A stretch of 64,000 bases of DNA from Lentisalinibacter orientalis (GCF_040706535.1 NZ_JAPDRJ010000007.1:14493-78492), one strand, 5' to 3'. Positions 17,758 to 26,663 are shown, counted from the stretch's first letter. Translations and numbers: made by a program. The notes: a model not told the origin generated them from the sequence alone.

Positions 17758-18582
17758 CTAGTTGAGCGAGAAGCGCTCGCGCAAAAAACGAGCGATGCCC
17801 TCGTCATCGTGATGGCCGATCACGGTCGTGGCGACCGACTTGATCCGTTCGTTGGCGTTCGCCGGTGCATAACACTCGTCAGCCGCCTCGAACATACTGA
17901 GGTCGTTGTCGCTATCACCGAAACAAATCACCCGCTCAAGCCCTAGGAGGTCTTTCAGCGTCTGCACCGCGCCCCCCTTGCTGGCATGGCTGTGATGAAT
18001 ATCCAGCCAGGACCACTGCTCGCCTTCTAGAGCGACTCCGGAGTAACCCACAAGGTGTCGCTCATCCTCAATACTCGCGATCACAGCGGCGACGGCGTTC
18101 GCGTCGCCAATAGCATTCACGTGTGTCACGATTGCGTCCGACGGCAGCTCGTCCAGTCCGCGCACGGTCAGCTGCGGTTCCACTCGCACCTGCGCGACGA
18201 CTTCGCGTTCGGCCCGCGTCCGTGCTGGCGGATGGTACACGGCGCTCTCGTCCCCCTCTCCCAGTGCGAATACGAATGGGGTCAAGCCCTGTTCTCTGCT
18301 GGCGCTCGTGACGTGCTCCAGATCGGCAGGCGTCAGCGTGGCAACGCTCAAGAGCCGCCGGGTGTCGGGATGCCAGATCACCACCCCATTCTTGTAGATC
18401 TGCGGCAGCCTGAAACTGTGTCCGTGGAGCACCGCCCGGGCGCCGTGTAACGTACGCCCCGTCGCGACCGTATACGCGATGTCCCGATCGGCCAGGAGCT
18501 TCAGTGTCTCACTGGTGAAGTCTGAGATTATGGACGCCCGATTAAGTAGGGTGCCGTCGAGGTCGAAGACAATGAGCTCCAT
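17758..18582 (-). CDS. HAD-superfamily sugar-phosphate phosphatase (Cof type)
   Basis: 274 residues. HAD motif I is FDLDGTLLNRAS (residues 5-16, nucleophile Asp and general acid Asp), motif II is the Thr in TVATGRT (about 41), the motif III Lys lies in HASKGGAV (about 200), and motif IV is GDSDNDLSMF (about 218). A C2-type cap is inserted between motifs II and III. Cof-type enzymes dephosphorylate sugar phosphates, FMN or PLP in the cytosol. The gene is alone, 258 bases from the catabolic operon, so it is probably a housekeeping phosphatase and marks the edge of the island. Confidence 0.85.
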   Translation of the reverse strand: MELIVFDLDGTLLNRASIISDFTSETLKLLADRDIAYTVATGRTLHGARAVLHGHSFRLPQIYKNGVVIWHPDTRRLLSVATLTPADLEHVTSASREQGLTPFVFALGEGDESAVYHPPARTRAEREVVAQVRVEPQLTVRGLDELPSDAIVTHVNAIGDANAVAAVIASIEDERHLVGYSGVALEGEQWSWLDIHHSHASKGGAVQTLKDLLGLERVICFGDSDNDLSMFEAADECYAPANANERIKSVATTVIGHHDDEGIARFLRERFSLN

Positions 18583-19145
18583 CTCTAAATCATCTGCTCG
18601 GTCGGTTTGAGTGCGTTTCCAGCCATTTTTGTCTTGCGTTATTCTAATCTAACGCCTGTCACAATTGCGTCGTCAGCGTTGCGCCTAAATCGCTGCTCGG
18701 TTTCGAGTCCCGCCGCCGCTGGCAAAGTTGCTACTGCCGACCGGTAACGGGCTCGTCGATATCCCCCGCCCCCAAGCGTTTACGCACATGTCTAGCAAGG
18801 CGTCAACAGTGCCCCGGACTTTCTCTTGGCGGACGCCACGCACCAGCCAACTCTGATCGCGCTTGCGCCGACGCAGTCTGCAGTAGGTCAGAGTGCATGA
18901 ATCCGCCACACCCTCGATGTTTCGCCGGGAGAGTGAATGGTCGGCTGGCACTGGTCCGCCGTACCGCGCGCACCACCGCCGCTCGCAACACATGGACCAA
19001 AACTGAAACGGTGCGTTTGTGGCCTAGACTTAGGAGAATTCAATAAACCCCTTTTAACGCCATTCCGCACCTCACCCCGAATTTCTGCCGCCTTTCTCCA
19101 GTTTACCGAACCGCTGACCGTCCACCTGGAGCGCAAATTGCCAGC
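18583..19145. other. Gene-poor stretch
   Basis: 563 bases with overlapping short minus-strand frames whose translations are rich in Arg, Ser and Cys and show no domain, so I consider them noise. No RNA gene or inverted repeat was recognised. The stretch lies between the HAD gene and the small ORFs at 19.1-19.5 kb and may be decayed sequence. Confidence 0.4.
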
Positions 19146-19250
19146 ATGAACGACATCATCCTGCGGGCACTGGACGCCGGCCAGATCGACGGAGACGCGA
19201 TGATCCGGGCGGCGATTCTCTGGCGGCTGTTCGCTGAGTCGGTGCACTGA
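19146..19250 (+). CDS. Possible small protein (34 aa)
   Basis: A short frame, ATG to TGA, encoding a compact amphipathic peptide: MNDIILRALDAG, then QIDGDAMIRAAILWRLFAESVH. The composition (balanced charges, helix-compatible, no low-complexity) looks more protein-like than the surrounding frames, but only AGCGCAAATTGCC precedes the ATG, with no convincing ribosome-binding site. It may be a real micro-protein or the leftover end of a lost gene. No function can be assigned. Confidence 0.25.
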   Translation: MNDIILRALDAGQIDGDAMIRAAILWRLFAESVH

Positions 19251-19339
19251 CTACGGCGAGCGTGTGCGCCGACAGGATGCGATCTCAGCCGAGCCGCGGG
19301 TATGGCCCCTTCGAGAATCTCCATCGGCTTGTGACGCGC

Positions 19340-19471
19340 TCACATTTCCTGCTCGATGCGCTCTGCTTCGTCGGGGTGGCCTCGCATGATGCGAACGATC
19401 TCGCCGAGGGCGATCCGGCCCCGCGTCGGCAGATTCCGGATCGCGTCGATGCATTGGTCCGTGGTCGCCAT
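19340..19471 (-). CDS. Small hypothetical protein (43 aa)
   Basis: An ATG at 19471 is preceded by GGAGGA 7 bases upstream, a very good ribosome-binding site. The 43-residue product begins MATTDQCIDAI and contains RGRIALGEIVRIMRGH, ending in AERIEQEM. It is predicted to be helical and acidic at the C-terminus. The longer frame from 19582 is rejected in favour of this start. Not recognised; the compact helical form and the AbiJ/HEPN-like gene about 110 bases away leave open a regulator or antitoxin-like role, but nothing in the sequence proves it. Confidence 0.45.
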   Translation of the reverse strand: MATTDQCIDAIRNLPTRGRIALGEIVRIMRGHPDEAERIEQEM

Positions 19472-19578
19472 CGTGTCTTCCTCCGTGCTTGTGATGTGTC
19501 TATCAAGTTCTATCACGGAGGAAACTAAAGTGGAGCCAAATTGCAATTCGCGAGTCGAAGTCAGCAAGTGGCAACCGG

Positions 19579-20421
19579 TCACTCTGCCTCCGCCATTCGA
19601 TCACCCACGTCTACAAGCCAACGCAGGTATGCAACAGCTTGGCTGACTACAATCACAACGTCACCGCGATCCGGCGCTCTAACCGATTCCGGGTTTGAAT
19701 GCCTGTAGTTGTGCGCCGCATCGACCCAAGACCTGAACGCATCGAGGATATTTTCGAGGAAGTCTCGCTGAGAGTCGTCCTTCCCAAGTCCAATTACCAT
19801 TGGCTTTGCGTTCCGAATCTTTTCAGCATTCAATCGGTCGACTGAAAAGACTTGCTTGAAGAGGCACTCCACAGCCTCGAACGATTCTCGTACCGTCTTG
19901 CGGGCGTCACCTTCGATGGCAGCAAACTCGCTTAGGGCAATCTCAAAATGCTGACGCGCCGTTTCATACGCGGGACGATCCAACGCTTTAGCGGTTGACT
20001 CCGTTGCGGCTGCAAACTCTCGATCAACAATGTTTCGGACCTGACCAAATTCGTCAACTGAATAGGCCAGCCCTTCATCGCGAAAAATGCGGTTCAGGGA
20101 TGCAACCAGCCTTTGGGCATCTGCGTATTGGGAAGGATTAGTACCGCCTTCCGTCATAATCCGGACCAGGTAGGTCGGTATACTCAGGAGGTCTGAAACA
20201 TCCAGAGAAAGCACAAACTGGCGTCAGTCAATCGCACCCATGCCAATCGAACCTGGCCGCTCCCCAAGATTGAGCTCGCAGGCCCGCGCAAGGCTGGCTG
20301 AGGTGCTGCTTTCCAGGCCAGCCAAGTACGCCGTAATTCGTCGCCGGGCGCGGACACTGTCCTGATCCACCTGTTCTTTCGGGTGGTAATACTGTCGATA
20401 TGGGACCGGCGGTTCGGACAT
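19579..20421 (-). pseudogene. AbiJ/HEPN-like protein interrupted by one in-frame TGA
   Basis: Two open frames (20224-20421 and 19579-20214) lie in the same phase and are separated only by a TGA at 20224-20226 and three sense codons. Read through, they give about 280 residues. The N-terminal part (PVPYRQYYHPKEQ, RRRITAYLAG) is followed by a domain resembling the AbiJ N-terminal type 4 region (SLNRIFRDEGLAYSV) and then a HEPN-like helical domain: ARQHFEIALSEF, RKTVRESFEAVECLFKQVF and NYRHSNPES near the end. Relatives are linked to abortive infection and RNA cleavage. This could be a recently broken defence gene, two separate peptides, or a sequencing error. Family placement is from motif resemblance only. 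Confidence 0.45.
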
Positions 20422-20524
20422 CGCTGGGTCCTTACGGCTAATTAGATCACCACGGTTCGGAACAATGCGGAGACATGAGGTCTTCTTGCGGTCCGGGGAT
20501 TTGGAAAAATCCCTTTAGAATCAA

Positions 20525-20600
20525 TGGCGTCCCCACGGGGATTCGAACCCCGGTTGCCGCCGTGAAAGGGCGGTGTCCTAGGCCTCTAGACGATGGGGAC
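20525..20600 (-). tRNA. tRNA-Glu (anticodon TTC)
   Basis: 76 nucleotides on the minus strand including an encoded CCA. The acceptor stem GUCCCCA pairs with UGGGGAC, discriminator G, the T loop contains GGTTCGAATCC and the anticodon loop reads CTTTCAC, giving TTC. It lies 15 bases downstream of tRNA-Ala and about 200 bases downstream of gltX, the gene for the synthetase that charges it. Confidence 0.95.
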
Positions 20601-20615
20601 ACTCGGAAGTGACTT

Positions 20616-20691
<76 letters not shown>

Positions 20692-20801
20692 ACGAAGCGC
20701 GGAACTTTAAGGCACCCCTCACAGGGTGTCAAGGAAAGCCGCCGAATCAACACCTTAGCCTGAAAAAACGCTGCAAAATCAGGCTCCATCGGTCGGGATG
20801 G

Positions 20802-22217
20802 CTACCCCTGCGCCGCCGCCCGGGCCTCAATGAGATTGATGGCATGATCCAGCCGCGCCAGCGTCCGCTCCTGGCCTATGAGCGCCGCGGTCACGTCGAT
20901 GGGCGGTGACACCGGTCCGCCGGTCACGGCCACCCTGATAGGCTGCCCCAGCTTGCCCATGTTGATGCCATAGGCCTCGGCGCTCTCGTTGATGACCCGG
21001 TTGATGGCGTCCGCGGTCCAGTCCAGCAGCTCCGCCAGGCGGTTGCGGGCCTCTTTCATCGGCTCGAGCACGACCGGCCGCAGGTGCTTTTTGGCCGATG
21101 TCGGCTCGATTTCGTCGAAGTCCTCGTAGCAATAGCGGGCGCTCGCCGCCATGTGCAGCAACGTGTCCGCCCGCTCACGGTAGGCCCGGGCGACCTCCAC
21201 CGGATCCGGACCATTTTCGACGTCCAGCCCCGCCTGGCGGAGATACGGCAGCAGCCGATGCCCCAGCTCCTCCGACCGCATGGCGATGATGTGCTGCTGG
21301 TCGAGCCAGCGGAGCTTCTCCGGGTTGAAGGCGGAGGCCGAGTGGTTCACGTCGGCGATGTCGAAGAGTTCGATCATCTCGTCGATCGTGAACACCTCCT
21401 GGTCGCCGTGGGACCAGCCCAGGCGCACGAGATAATTCAGCAACGCCTCGGGCAGGTAGCCCTCCGCCCGGTACTCGCGCACATCCACCGCCCCGTGGCG
21501 CTTGGAGAGCTTCGCTCCGTCCTCACCGAGAATCATCGGCAAGTGGGCATAGACCGGCGGCTCCACGCCCATAGCCCGCAGCATGTTCATCTGCCGAGGC
21601 GTGTTGTTCAGGTGGTCGTCCCCGCGGATGACGTGGGTGATCTCCATATCGTGATCGTCCACGATCACGGTGAAGTTGTAGGTGGGGCTGCCGTCGGAGC
21701 GGGCGATGATGAGGTCGTCCAGTTCGGCATTCTGGAAGACGACCCGGCCGCGGACCTTGTCGTCGACCACGACGACGCCGTCCTGCGGATTCCTGAACCG
21801 GACGACCGGGTTTACACCCTCCCGCGGCTCGGTGCGCGACCGGCAGCGGCCGTCGTACCGGGTCTTGACGCCGTTGCGCATCTGCTCCGCCCTGAGCTCC
21901 TCCAGTTCCTCCTTCGTGCAGTAGCAACGGTAAGCGTGGCCTTCTTCGAGGAAGCGCTCGATGACGGCCTCGTAGCGCTCCATGCGCTGGCTCTGGAAGT
22001 AAGGCCCCTCGTCGGCGTCCAGGCCGAGCCAGGCCATCCCATCGAGGATGGCGTCCACGTTCTCGGGCGTGGAGCGCTCCTTGTCCGTGTCCTCGATGCG
22101 CAGGACGAACTGGCCGGCGTGGTGGCGGGCATAGAGCCAGCTGAAGAGGGCCGTGCGGACGCTGCCGATGTGCAGGGTGCCGGTAGGGCTGGGGGCGAAG
22201 CGGGTGCGTACGTTCAT
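20802..22217 (-). CDS. gltX: Glutamyl-tRNA synthetase
   Basis: Class I aminoacyl-tRNA synthetase, 471 residues, which ligates glutamate to tRNA-Glu. The HIGH-type signature is [16 protein letters not shown] (about 9-24). The KMSKS-equivalent is KLSKRHG (about 239-245). The zinc-type region [11 protein letters not shown] and the C-terminal alpha-helical anticodon-binding domain are present (ALLDW-type helices, [11 protein letters not shown]). The length is standard for bacterial GltX. A large antisense frame covers it (21084-22274) but is a high-GC shadow. The tRNA-Glu gene lies downstream on the same strand. Confidence 0.97.
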   Translation of the reverse strand: MNVRTRFAPSPTGTLHIGSVRTALFSWLYARHHAGQFVLRIEDTDKERSTPENVDAILDGMAWLGLDADEGPYFQSQRMERYEAVIERFLEEGHAYRCYCTKEELEELRAEQMRNGVKTRYDGRCRSRTEPREGVNPVVRFRNPQDGVVVVDDKVRGRVVFQNAELDDLIIARSDGSPTYNFTVIVDDHDMEITHVIRGDDHLNNTPRQMNMLRAMGVEPPVYAHLPMILGEDGAKLSKRHGAVDVREYRAEGYLPEALLNYLVRLGWSHGDQEVFTIDEMIELFDIADVNHSASAFNPEKLRWLDQQHIIAMRSEELGHRLLPYLRQAGLDVENGPDPVEVARAYRERADTLLHMAASARYCYEDFDEIEPTSAKKHLRPVVLEPMKEARNRLAELLDWTADAINRVINESAEAYGINMGKLGQPIRVAVTGGPVSPPIDVTAALIGQERTLARLDHAINLIEARAAAQG

Positions 22218-22248
22218 GGGGCGGAGATTTTACACGCCTGCACGACAT

Positions 22249-22304
22249 GTAGGAGGGCCTTCAGGCCCGATTGAATGGAGAATCGGGCCTGAAGGCCCTC
22301 CTAC
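22249..22304. repeat. Perfect 24-bp inverted repeat (REP-like palindrome)
   Basis: Positions 22249-22272 and 22281-22304 are exact reverse complements (24 of 24), separated by an 8-base loop. The arm contains TAGGAGGGCCTTCAGGCCCG. Such GTAGGAGGG...CCCTCCTAC palindromes occur as dispersed extragenic repeats in several gammaproteobacteria. It lies between the gltX start and the terminator of the PEP-CTERM gene. It has no U-tract, so it is more likely a REP/MITE-type repeat than a terminator. Confidence 0.8.
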
Positions 22305-22311
22305 GGACAAG

Positions 22312-22339
22312 AAAAAGCCCCGGTCAAAGACCGGGGCTT
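22312..22339 (-). terminator. Rho-independent terminator of the PEP-CTERM gene
   Basis: An 11-bp GC-rich stem (22315-22325 with 22329-22339, AAGCCCCGGTC/GACCGGGGCTT) with a 3-base loop is followed on the minus strand by TTTTTC. It lies 29 bases beyond the stop of the PEP-CTERM gene and would insulate gltX from that sigma-54-driven transcript. Confidence 0.85.
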
Positions 22340-22368
22340 GAGGCAGGCCGGAAAAGGGCTGTCAGACG

Positions 22369-23055
22369 TCAGGCGGCAAGCCGACGGCGACGGACGAATC
22401 CAACGCCGAGGAGGCCAAGTCCGAGCAGACCGAGCGTTGCGGGCTCCGACACCTTCGTCGGGGTGTCTCCGTACTCACCGCAAACCAGGTCACTCTGTCC
22501 ACCACCGCCACCAAGCTGCTGGAAACTCACGCAGACTTGTCCGGAGTCTTCACCGCCGCCAAAACCGGAACCGGACGATGCTCCTGCGTTCAGGAACAGG
22601 TCGTACGTCTGTGCGCTGGTGAAATTCATGGTGAACGACAATATGTCACCAGAGCCCAAACGATTAGCAGGCGTGCCCTGAGTGTCGCCTACATAATCGA
22701 ACTTGATTCCGCCCGTCGCGTACGTGACCTCCCATGAGTCAGGCGTAACGTCACTGAACGTAAGTTCCGTCTCGAGGAAGTCCTCCGCCAGATTAAAGGC
22801 AAACGCGTCTATGAGCGCCTCCGGCGTGGTGTCCGGCGAGGTGTTTTCGAGCGTGACGTCGAACGTTGTAAATCCATCCGTCTCGTTACCCGTACCACCG
22901 GCCACGGTCCACAAGAAGCTGTAGGTGTCATCTACGGTCGCATCGCAATCCGTATCGCCCGGGCATCCGGCGCTTATTGAGATCGGGTCCGCGAAAGCCG
23001 TACCGGCAAACGCGAAGGCAGCCAAGGCCGCCAGGTTTCTGAATGTCTTGCCCAT
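22369..23055 (-). CDS. PEP-CTERM sorting-domain secreted protein
   Basis: 228 residues from the ATG at 23055 (GGAA five bases upstream). The signal peptide ends at GTAFADP. The mature domain is acidic, beta-rich and Thr/Gly-rich (FTTFDVTLENTSPDTTPE, SFTMNFTSAQTYDLF), with a Gly/Ser linker. The C-terminus is the tripartite exosortase signal: SEPATLGLLGLGLLG (PEP-like motif and membrane helix) followed by RRRR. Exosortase/EpsH would cleave it and attach or release it at the cell surface with exopolysaccharide. Two cysteine pairs in the mature part (CPGDTDC, VCVSF, LVCGEY) could form disulfides. No exosortase gene is in the window. The promoter and terminator show it is a monocistronic unit. Confidence 0.9.
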   Translation of the reverse strand: MGKTFRNLAALAAFAFAGTAFADPISISAGCPGDTDCDATVDDTYSFLWTVAGGTGNETDGFTTFDVTLENTSPDTTPEALIDAFAFNLAEDFLETELTFSDVTPDSWEVTYATGGIKFDYVGDTQGTPANRLGSGDILSFTMNFTSAQTYDLFLNAGASSGSGFGGGEDSGQVCVSFQQLGGGGGQSDLVCGEYGDTPTKVSEPATLGLLGLGLLGVGFVRRRRLAA

Positions 23056-23150
23056 GGTTCCAATTCCTAACATTATGTTTATATTCTCTGTTTTCCCTGC
23101 CAGCGGCTTTGACCATCGATCCGTGCCCTGCTGACTCTCATGCGGAATAA

Positions 23151-23166
23151 AGCAAATGCCATGCCA
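23151..23166 (-). promoter_or_regulatory. Sigma-54 (RpoN) -24/-12 promoter of the PEP-CTERM gene
   Basis: On the minus strand the sequence reads TGGCATGGCATTTGCT, matching TGGCAYG-N4-TTGCW with GG and GC exactly 12 bases apart. The start of transcription would be near 23141, giving a leader of about 85 bases. PEP-CTERM genes are known in other bacteria to depend on RpoN with the PrsK/PrsR two-component system, which fits the gene downstream. The activator site was not identified. Confidence 0.75.
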
Positions 23167-23297
23167 AGATCACAACTTACTGATCTAAAAAGATTTTACC
23201 TCTGAGACGTATTGTCTCACATACGCTGCCTGTAAAAATCTTCGACAGCCTGGTACCAACTGGTGGCGAGATCGCTCCCTGCACAGGCTTGTAACGC

Positions 23298-26186
23298 TCA
23301 GGGACACCCGGCCAGCGAGTTAATCCATTCGGATATCAGCTGGACGCCGGTGCTATCCACCAGATTACTCCCCAACGGCGGCATCCCGTGCACATCCCGC
23401 CGATTCGGCCGCACGACCAAGAGCGAGCGCGCCGCATCCCCCGGCGCGATGATCCGTGCGTCGGTTATGCCGAGGTCACCCTGCTGTGGCACCTCGTCGC
23501 AGGTATTGGTGTCCGCCAGGGCAATCGAGTACCTCAGATCGATGTTGGACGGTATGCCGTTGTTCGGCTGATGACAATTGGCGCAGTTCGTATGCAGATA
23601 CGCCCTCGCCCGCTCCTCCAGCGACGCCGAGGTATCGGCCGGGTCAGCCAGCCGCGGCAGGTTGACCGGCGTATCGGCCAGCGGTGCCGTCAGCACGTCG
23701 ATCTCGTCCGCCGTCACCAGCTGGTTGGCCGTAATACCCGTGGAGGGATACTGCAGCTCACTGTTGAGCTGCGCATGCTCCAGGCCCAGCGAGAAGCCGG
23801 CCACCTCGGTGTGGCACTCCAGACACTGCGGACCGCTCGGATAGATCCATTCCTGCCCGCCAATATCCTTGGTCTTGCCACCGACCACGCGGGTGGCCTC
23901 GGTCTGGGCGTCATTCCACTCGTACGTGTAGCCCGCCCAGTCGCCGTCGTTGTGGCGCATGAAGAGGCGGGTCTCGATGAGATCCCCACCCAGGCGGAAA
24001 TTCTTGACCAGCACCGTGCCGGAGGGGAACACCCAGTCGTCCTCGCCGTCCACGTCCACGGTGGCGCCATCCGGGAGCGCGTACCAGCGCTCCTTGGCCG
24101 CCCCGTCGGACCAGAACGGGGCGATGGGCTCATACGGAATGAGGCCCGCGGCCGGTTGTGTTGGATCGGCGGGATCGACACACCCCGTCTCGGAGAGGGC
24201 GTCTGCCACGGAACCGCTGGAGCTGCCCCCGGCCTGCACGATCCGGCGCACGCTTTCCGCACCGAAGTACAGATACAGCAGCTCGCCGTCCTGGTCTTGC
24301 GCGAACGACACGATGGTGTTGCCGGTATTGAGCAGCGTCTCGAAATCCAAGCCGCCGGCGCCATCATCGACCGACGCGAAGATCTTCCCGTTGAGGTCGG
24401 CAAAAACGTAGCGGCCCGCCAGCTCGGGGATTGCCGAGCCCCGGTACACGTAGCCGCCCGTGATCGAATTCCCGACAGTGTGGCTATACTCGATCACGGG
24501 ATCGATCAGCCCCGCCGGGCAGTTACCGGAAGTGTCGAAGTCATGCGCCCCTTCCCGGCAGCGCCAGCCGTAGTTGCCGCCCAGCTCGACGATGTCCACC
24601 TCCTCCCACGAGTTCTGGCCGACGTCGCCCACCCACAGCTCCCCGTTGGCCGAGTCGAAGCTCCAGCGCCAGGGATTCCTGAGCCCCCAGGCGTAGATCT
24701 CGGGGCAGTCGGCCAGTCCATCGCCGTCGGCACACAGGGCATTCGGTGCAAAGGGATTGTTGGACGGAATGCCGTAGGGACTGCCGTTGTCCACGTCGAT
24801 ACGCAGCATGGCGCCATGCAGGGTGGTGGTGTTCTGTGCCAGGTCCTGGGGGTCACCGGCGCTGCCGCCGTCGCCGAAGCCGATGTAAAGATACCCGTCA
24901 GGTCCAAAGAGGATATTGCCGCCGTTGTGGTTGCTGTAGGGCTGATCGAGAGTCAGCAGGATCTCCTCGCTGGCCGGGTCCAGCGTTACGCCGCCATCCG
25001 GACTGGTGAAGCGGGAGATGCGGGAGGTGAGGCTGCCGGTCGTGTACGAGAGGTACACCTCGCCATTGGTCGCGAAGTCCGGGTGGAAGTCGATTCCTAG
25101 CAGGCCCGCCTCGCTGGGTCCGGCATTCACCCGCGCACTGATGTCCACGAATGTCGTATAAGCATCCACATCCGCCCGGTTTTCGAACCGCACGATGCGC
25201 CCGCCCTTCTCCGCCAGGTACCAGTGGCTGGCATCTCCCGGCACCTGCCGGAGTGCGATCGGCTGACTCACGGACGGCAGATCGGGGAACGCCACGGCAG
25301 TGTCGATGCCGGTGACCTCGGTGGGTGCATCGCCGGCGAGGCAGGTGGTGTTCGAGGGGCGCTGGTTGAGGCCGGAGACCGGTCCGCCGCTGCCGTCGTC
25401 ATCGTCCTGGATCGTACCGGTAGCCTCGGCGTCCGCCAGCGTCGCGTTCCCCGGGTTCGATAGCGTCACCGTGAAGGTCTCGTCGCCCTCGTCGGCGGTG
25501 TCGCCGAGCACGGGCACCTCGATCGTGAGTTCCGTGGTGCCCGGGCTGAAGTTCAACGAGCCGGAGCTGGCCGTGTAATCCTCACCGGCAACGGCGGAGC
25601 CGTCCGCCGTTGCATAGTCCACCGTCACGGTGCGCCCGGATTCGGCGTCCAGCGAGACAGTGAAAACCATCGGCGCAGAGCCGGCGTCACCCTCGGCCAG
25701 TGAAGCATCCGCGATGCCGAGCGCCGGCGGATCGTCGTCGTCCAGGATGGTCGCCTGGGCGGTGGCGCTGGCCAGGCTCACACCGGTCGCATCGCTCAAC
25801 TGCAGCGTAAACGTCTCGTCCGGCTCGTCCAGGCTATCGCCGAGCACCGGCACGGTCACCGTGGCGCTGGTCGCCCCGGCGCCGATGTCGAGCGTGCCGG
25901 ACACGGCGGTGTAATCCTCTCCGGCGGTGGCAGTGCCGCCCGCGGTCTCATAACGAACGGAGGCGGCGCCGGGCGCGCTCTCCGAGAGTGTGATCGTGAA
26001 GGTGGCGTCGACCGTGCCGGCATCCCCTTCCTGTACCGTCGGGCCGTCGATGCTCGCCGAGGGCAGGCCGGGATCCGGGTCGGGGTCCGGCGCGCCCGAA
26101 TCCGAGCCGGAACTTCCGCCGCAGGCCGCCACCAGCAGGCAGCCGATGACGAGCCATGTATGCCGCACTCCGCCGATATCCATCAT
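23298..26186 (-). CDS. Lipoprotein with two Calx-beta domains, PQQ-sugar-dehydrogenase-like propeller and two CxxCH motifs
   Basis: 962 residues from the ATG at 26186 (GAGG upstream). The lipobox is LLVAAC at about 20, followed by a Gly/Ser/Asp-Pro linker. Residues about 45-150 and 150-255 are two Calx-beta repeats (GTATAGEDYTAVSGTL, GSAVAGEDYTASSGSL). Residues about 285-620 form a glucose/sorbosone-dehydrogenase propeller (GLLGIDFHPDF, GFGDGGSAGDPQD, WGLRNPWRWSFD). The C-terminal third has two c-type heme motifs, CLECH and CANCH. The layout suggests an outer-membrane-anchored oxidase of sugars passing electrons to hemes, but PQQ or heme binding is not proven. It is divergent from the riboswitch-controlled lipoprotein gene. 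Confidence 0.75.
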   Translation of the reverse strand: MMDIGGVRHTWLVIGCLLVAACGGSSGSDSGAPDPDPDPGLPSASIDGPTVQEGDAGTVDATFTITLSESAPGAASVRYETAGGTATAGEDYTAVSGTLDIGAGATSATVTVPVLGDSLDEPDETFTLQLSDATGVSLASATAQATILDDDDPPALGIADASLAEGDAGSAPMVFTVSLDAESGRTVTVDYATADGSAVAGEDYTASSGSLNFSPGTTELTIEVPVLGDTADEGDETFTVTLSNPGNATLADAEATGTIQDDDDGSGGPVSGLNQRPSNTTCLAGDAPTEVTGIDTAVAFPDLPSVSQPIALRQVPGDASHWYLAEKGGRIVRFENRADVDAYTTFVDISARVNAGPSEAGLLGIDFHPDFATNGEVYLSYTTGSLTSRISRFTSPDGGVTLDPASEEILLTLDQPYSNHNGGNILFGPDGYLYIGFGDGGSAGDPQDLAQNTTTLHGAMLRIDVDNGSPYGIPSNNPFAPNALCADGDGLADCPEIYAWGLRNPWRWSFDSANGELWVGDVGQNSWEEVDIVELGGNYGWRCREGAHDFDTSGNCPAGLIDPVIEYSHTVGNSITGGYVYRGSAIPELAGRYVFADLNGKIFASVDDGAGGLDFETLLNTGNTIVSFAQDQDGELLYLYFGAESVRRIVQAGGSSSGSVADALSETGCVDPADPTQPAAGLIPYEPIAPFWSDGAAKERWYALPDGATVDVDGEDDWVFPSGTVLVKNFRLGGDLIETRLFMRHNDGDWAGYTYEWNDAQTEATRVVGGKTKDIGGQEWIYPSGPQCLECHTEVAGFSLGLEHAQLNSELQYPSTGITANQLVTADEIDVLTAPLADTPVNLPRLADPADTSASLEERARAYLHTNCANCHQPNNGIPSNIDLRYSIALADTNTCDEVPQQGDLGITDARIIAPGDAARSLLVVRPNRRDVHGMPPLGSNLVDSTGVQLISEWINSLAGCP

Positions 26187-26578
26187 CACGTCACCCTCGA
26201 CTACCGTGTCAGTGCATCGAAACTATGCCCGGATCGGCACCGTTGCAAGCCGTGCCTGCGCAGAACGCCCGCGCCGGCTCGCAGGACCGCGATGACGCCC
26301 CTCCGCGCAACATCCCCAGGCTGTTCGTCAGAGTGGTTCTGGTGAGTCAATTCACCACCGGGCACTAACCTCCTCTTTGACGAGCATCGGCCCATTCTTG
26401 CGATTGTGACTTAATGTAGATTCTAGCTGTGGTGTCGCCAATCAGCGACACCAAGGCGCTGATTTATATAAGAAAATTTTTACCCCATCCCTTGTGCCAA
26501 GAAGTTGACTGGGGTTTAATCGCACCCGGCTGGGACAGGTGCCCCCTTTGCGCAACGGACCGGGTTCGAGAAGTCAGC

Positions 26579-26594
26579 TGTGACCCTCGTCACA
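26579..26594. promoter_or_regulatory. CRP/Clp/Vfr-type operator
   Basis: TGTGA-CCCTCG-TCACA is an exact match to the symmetric consensus TGTGA-N6-TCACA of CRP-family regulators, including the c-di-GMP-responsive Clp of xanthomonads. It lies 70 bases before the riboswitch aptamer, at a typical activator distance from a start point just upstream of the aptamer. A second perfect copy exists at 60954-60969. Confidence 0.65.
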
Positions 26595-26663
26595 CTCCGG
26601 CAACTGGGGTCCCGCTTATGTCGCATGCCGATTGCCGAATCGGGTTATGTCAGGGAGACTGGG

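Noticed and set aside
18685..19247. Overlapping minus-strand frames of 100-119 residues
   Set aside because: Three phases open at once in GC-rich DNA, no domain or ribosome-binding site.
20224..20226. Selenocysteine reading of the TGA
   Set aside because: No SECIS-like hairpin was evident just downstream, and the family has no redox Cys at this place.
20757..20785. AGCCTGA...TCAGGCT hairpin after gltX as terminator
   Set aside because: Stem of only 7 bp, 15-base loop and no U-tract on the minus strand.
21084..22274. 396-residue plus-strand frame opposite gltX
   Set aside because: Exact antisense of gltX in high-GC DNA; composition rich in Arg, His, Val and Gly with no domain, so it is a shadow.
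23388..25100. 570-residue plus-strand frame opposite the propeller lipoprotein
   Set aside because: Antisense shadow of a clear Calx-beta/propeller gene, no motifs.
26537..26551. Sigma-54-like sequence AGGTGCCCCCTTTGC before the riboswitch
   Set aside because: GG-N10-GC spacing is right, but the -24 element keeps only GG and one C of the consensus.
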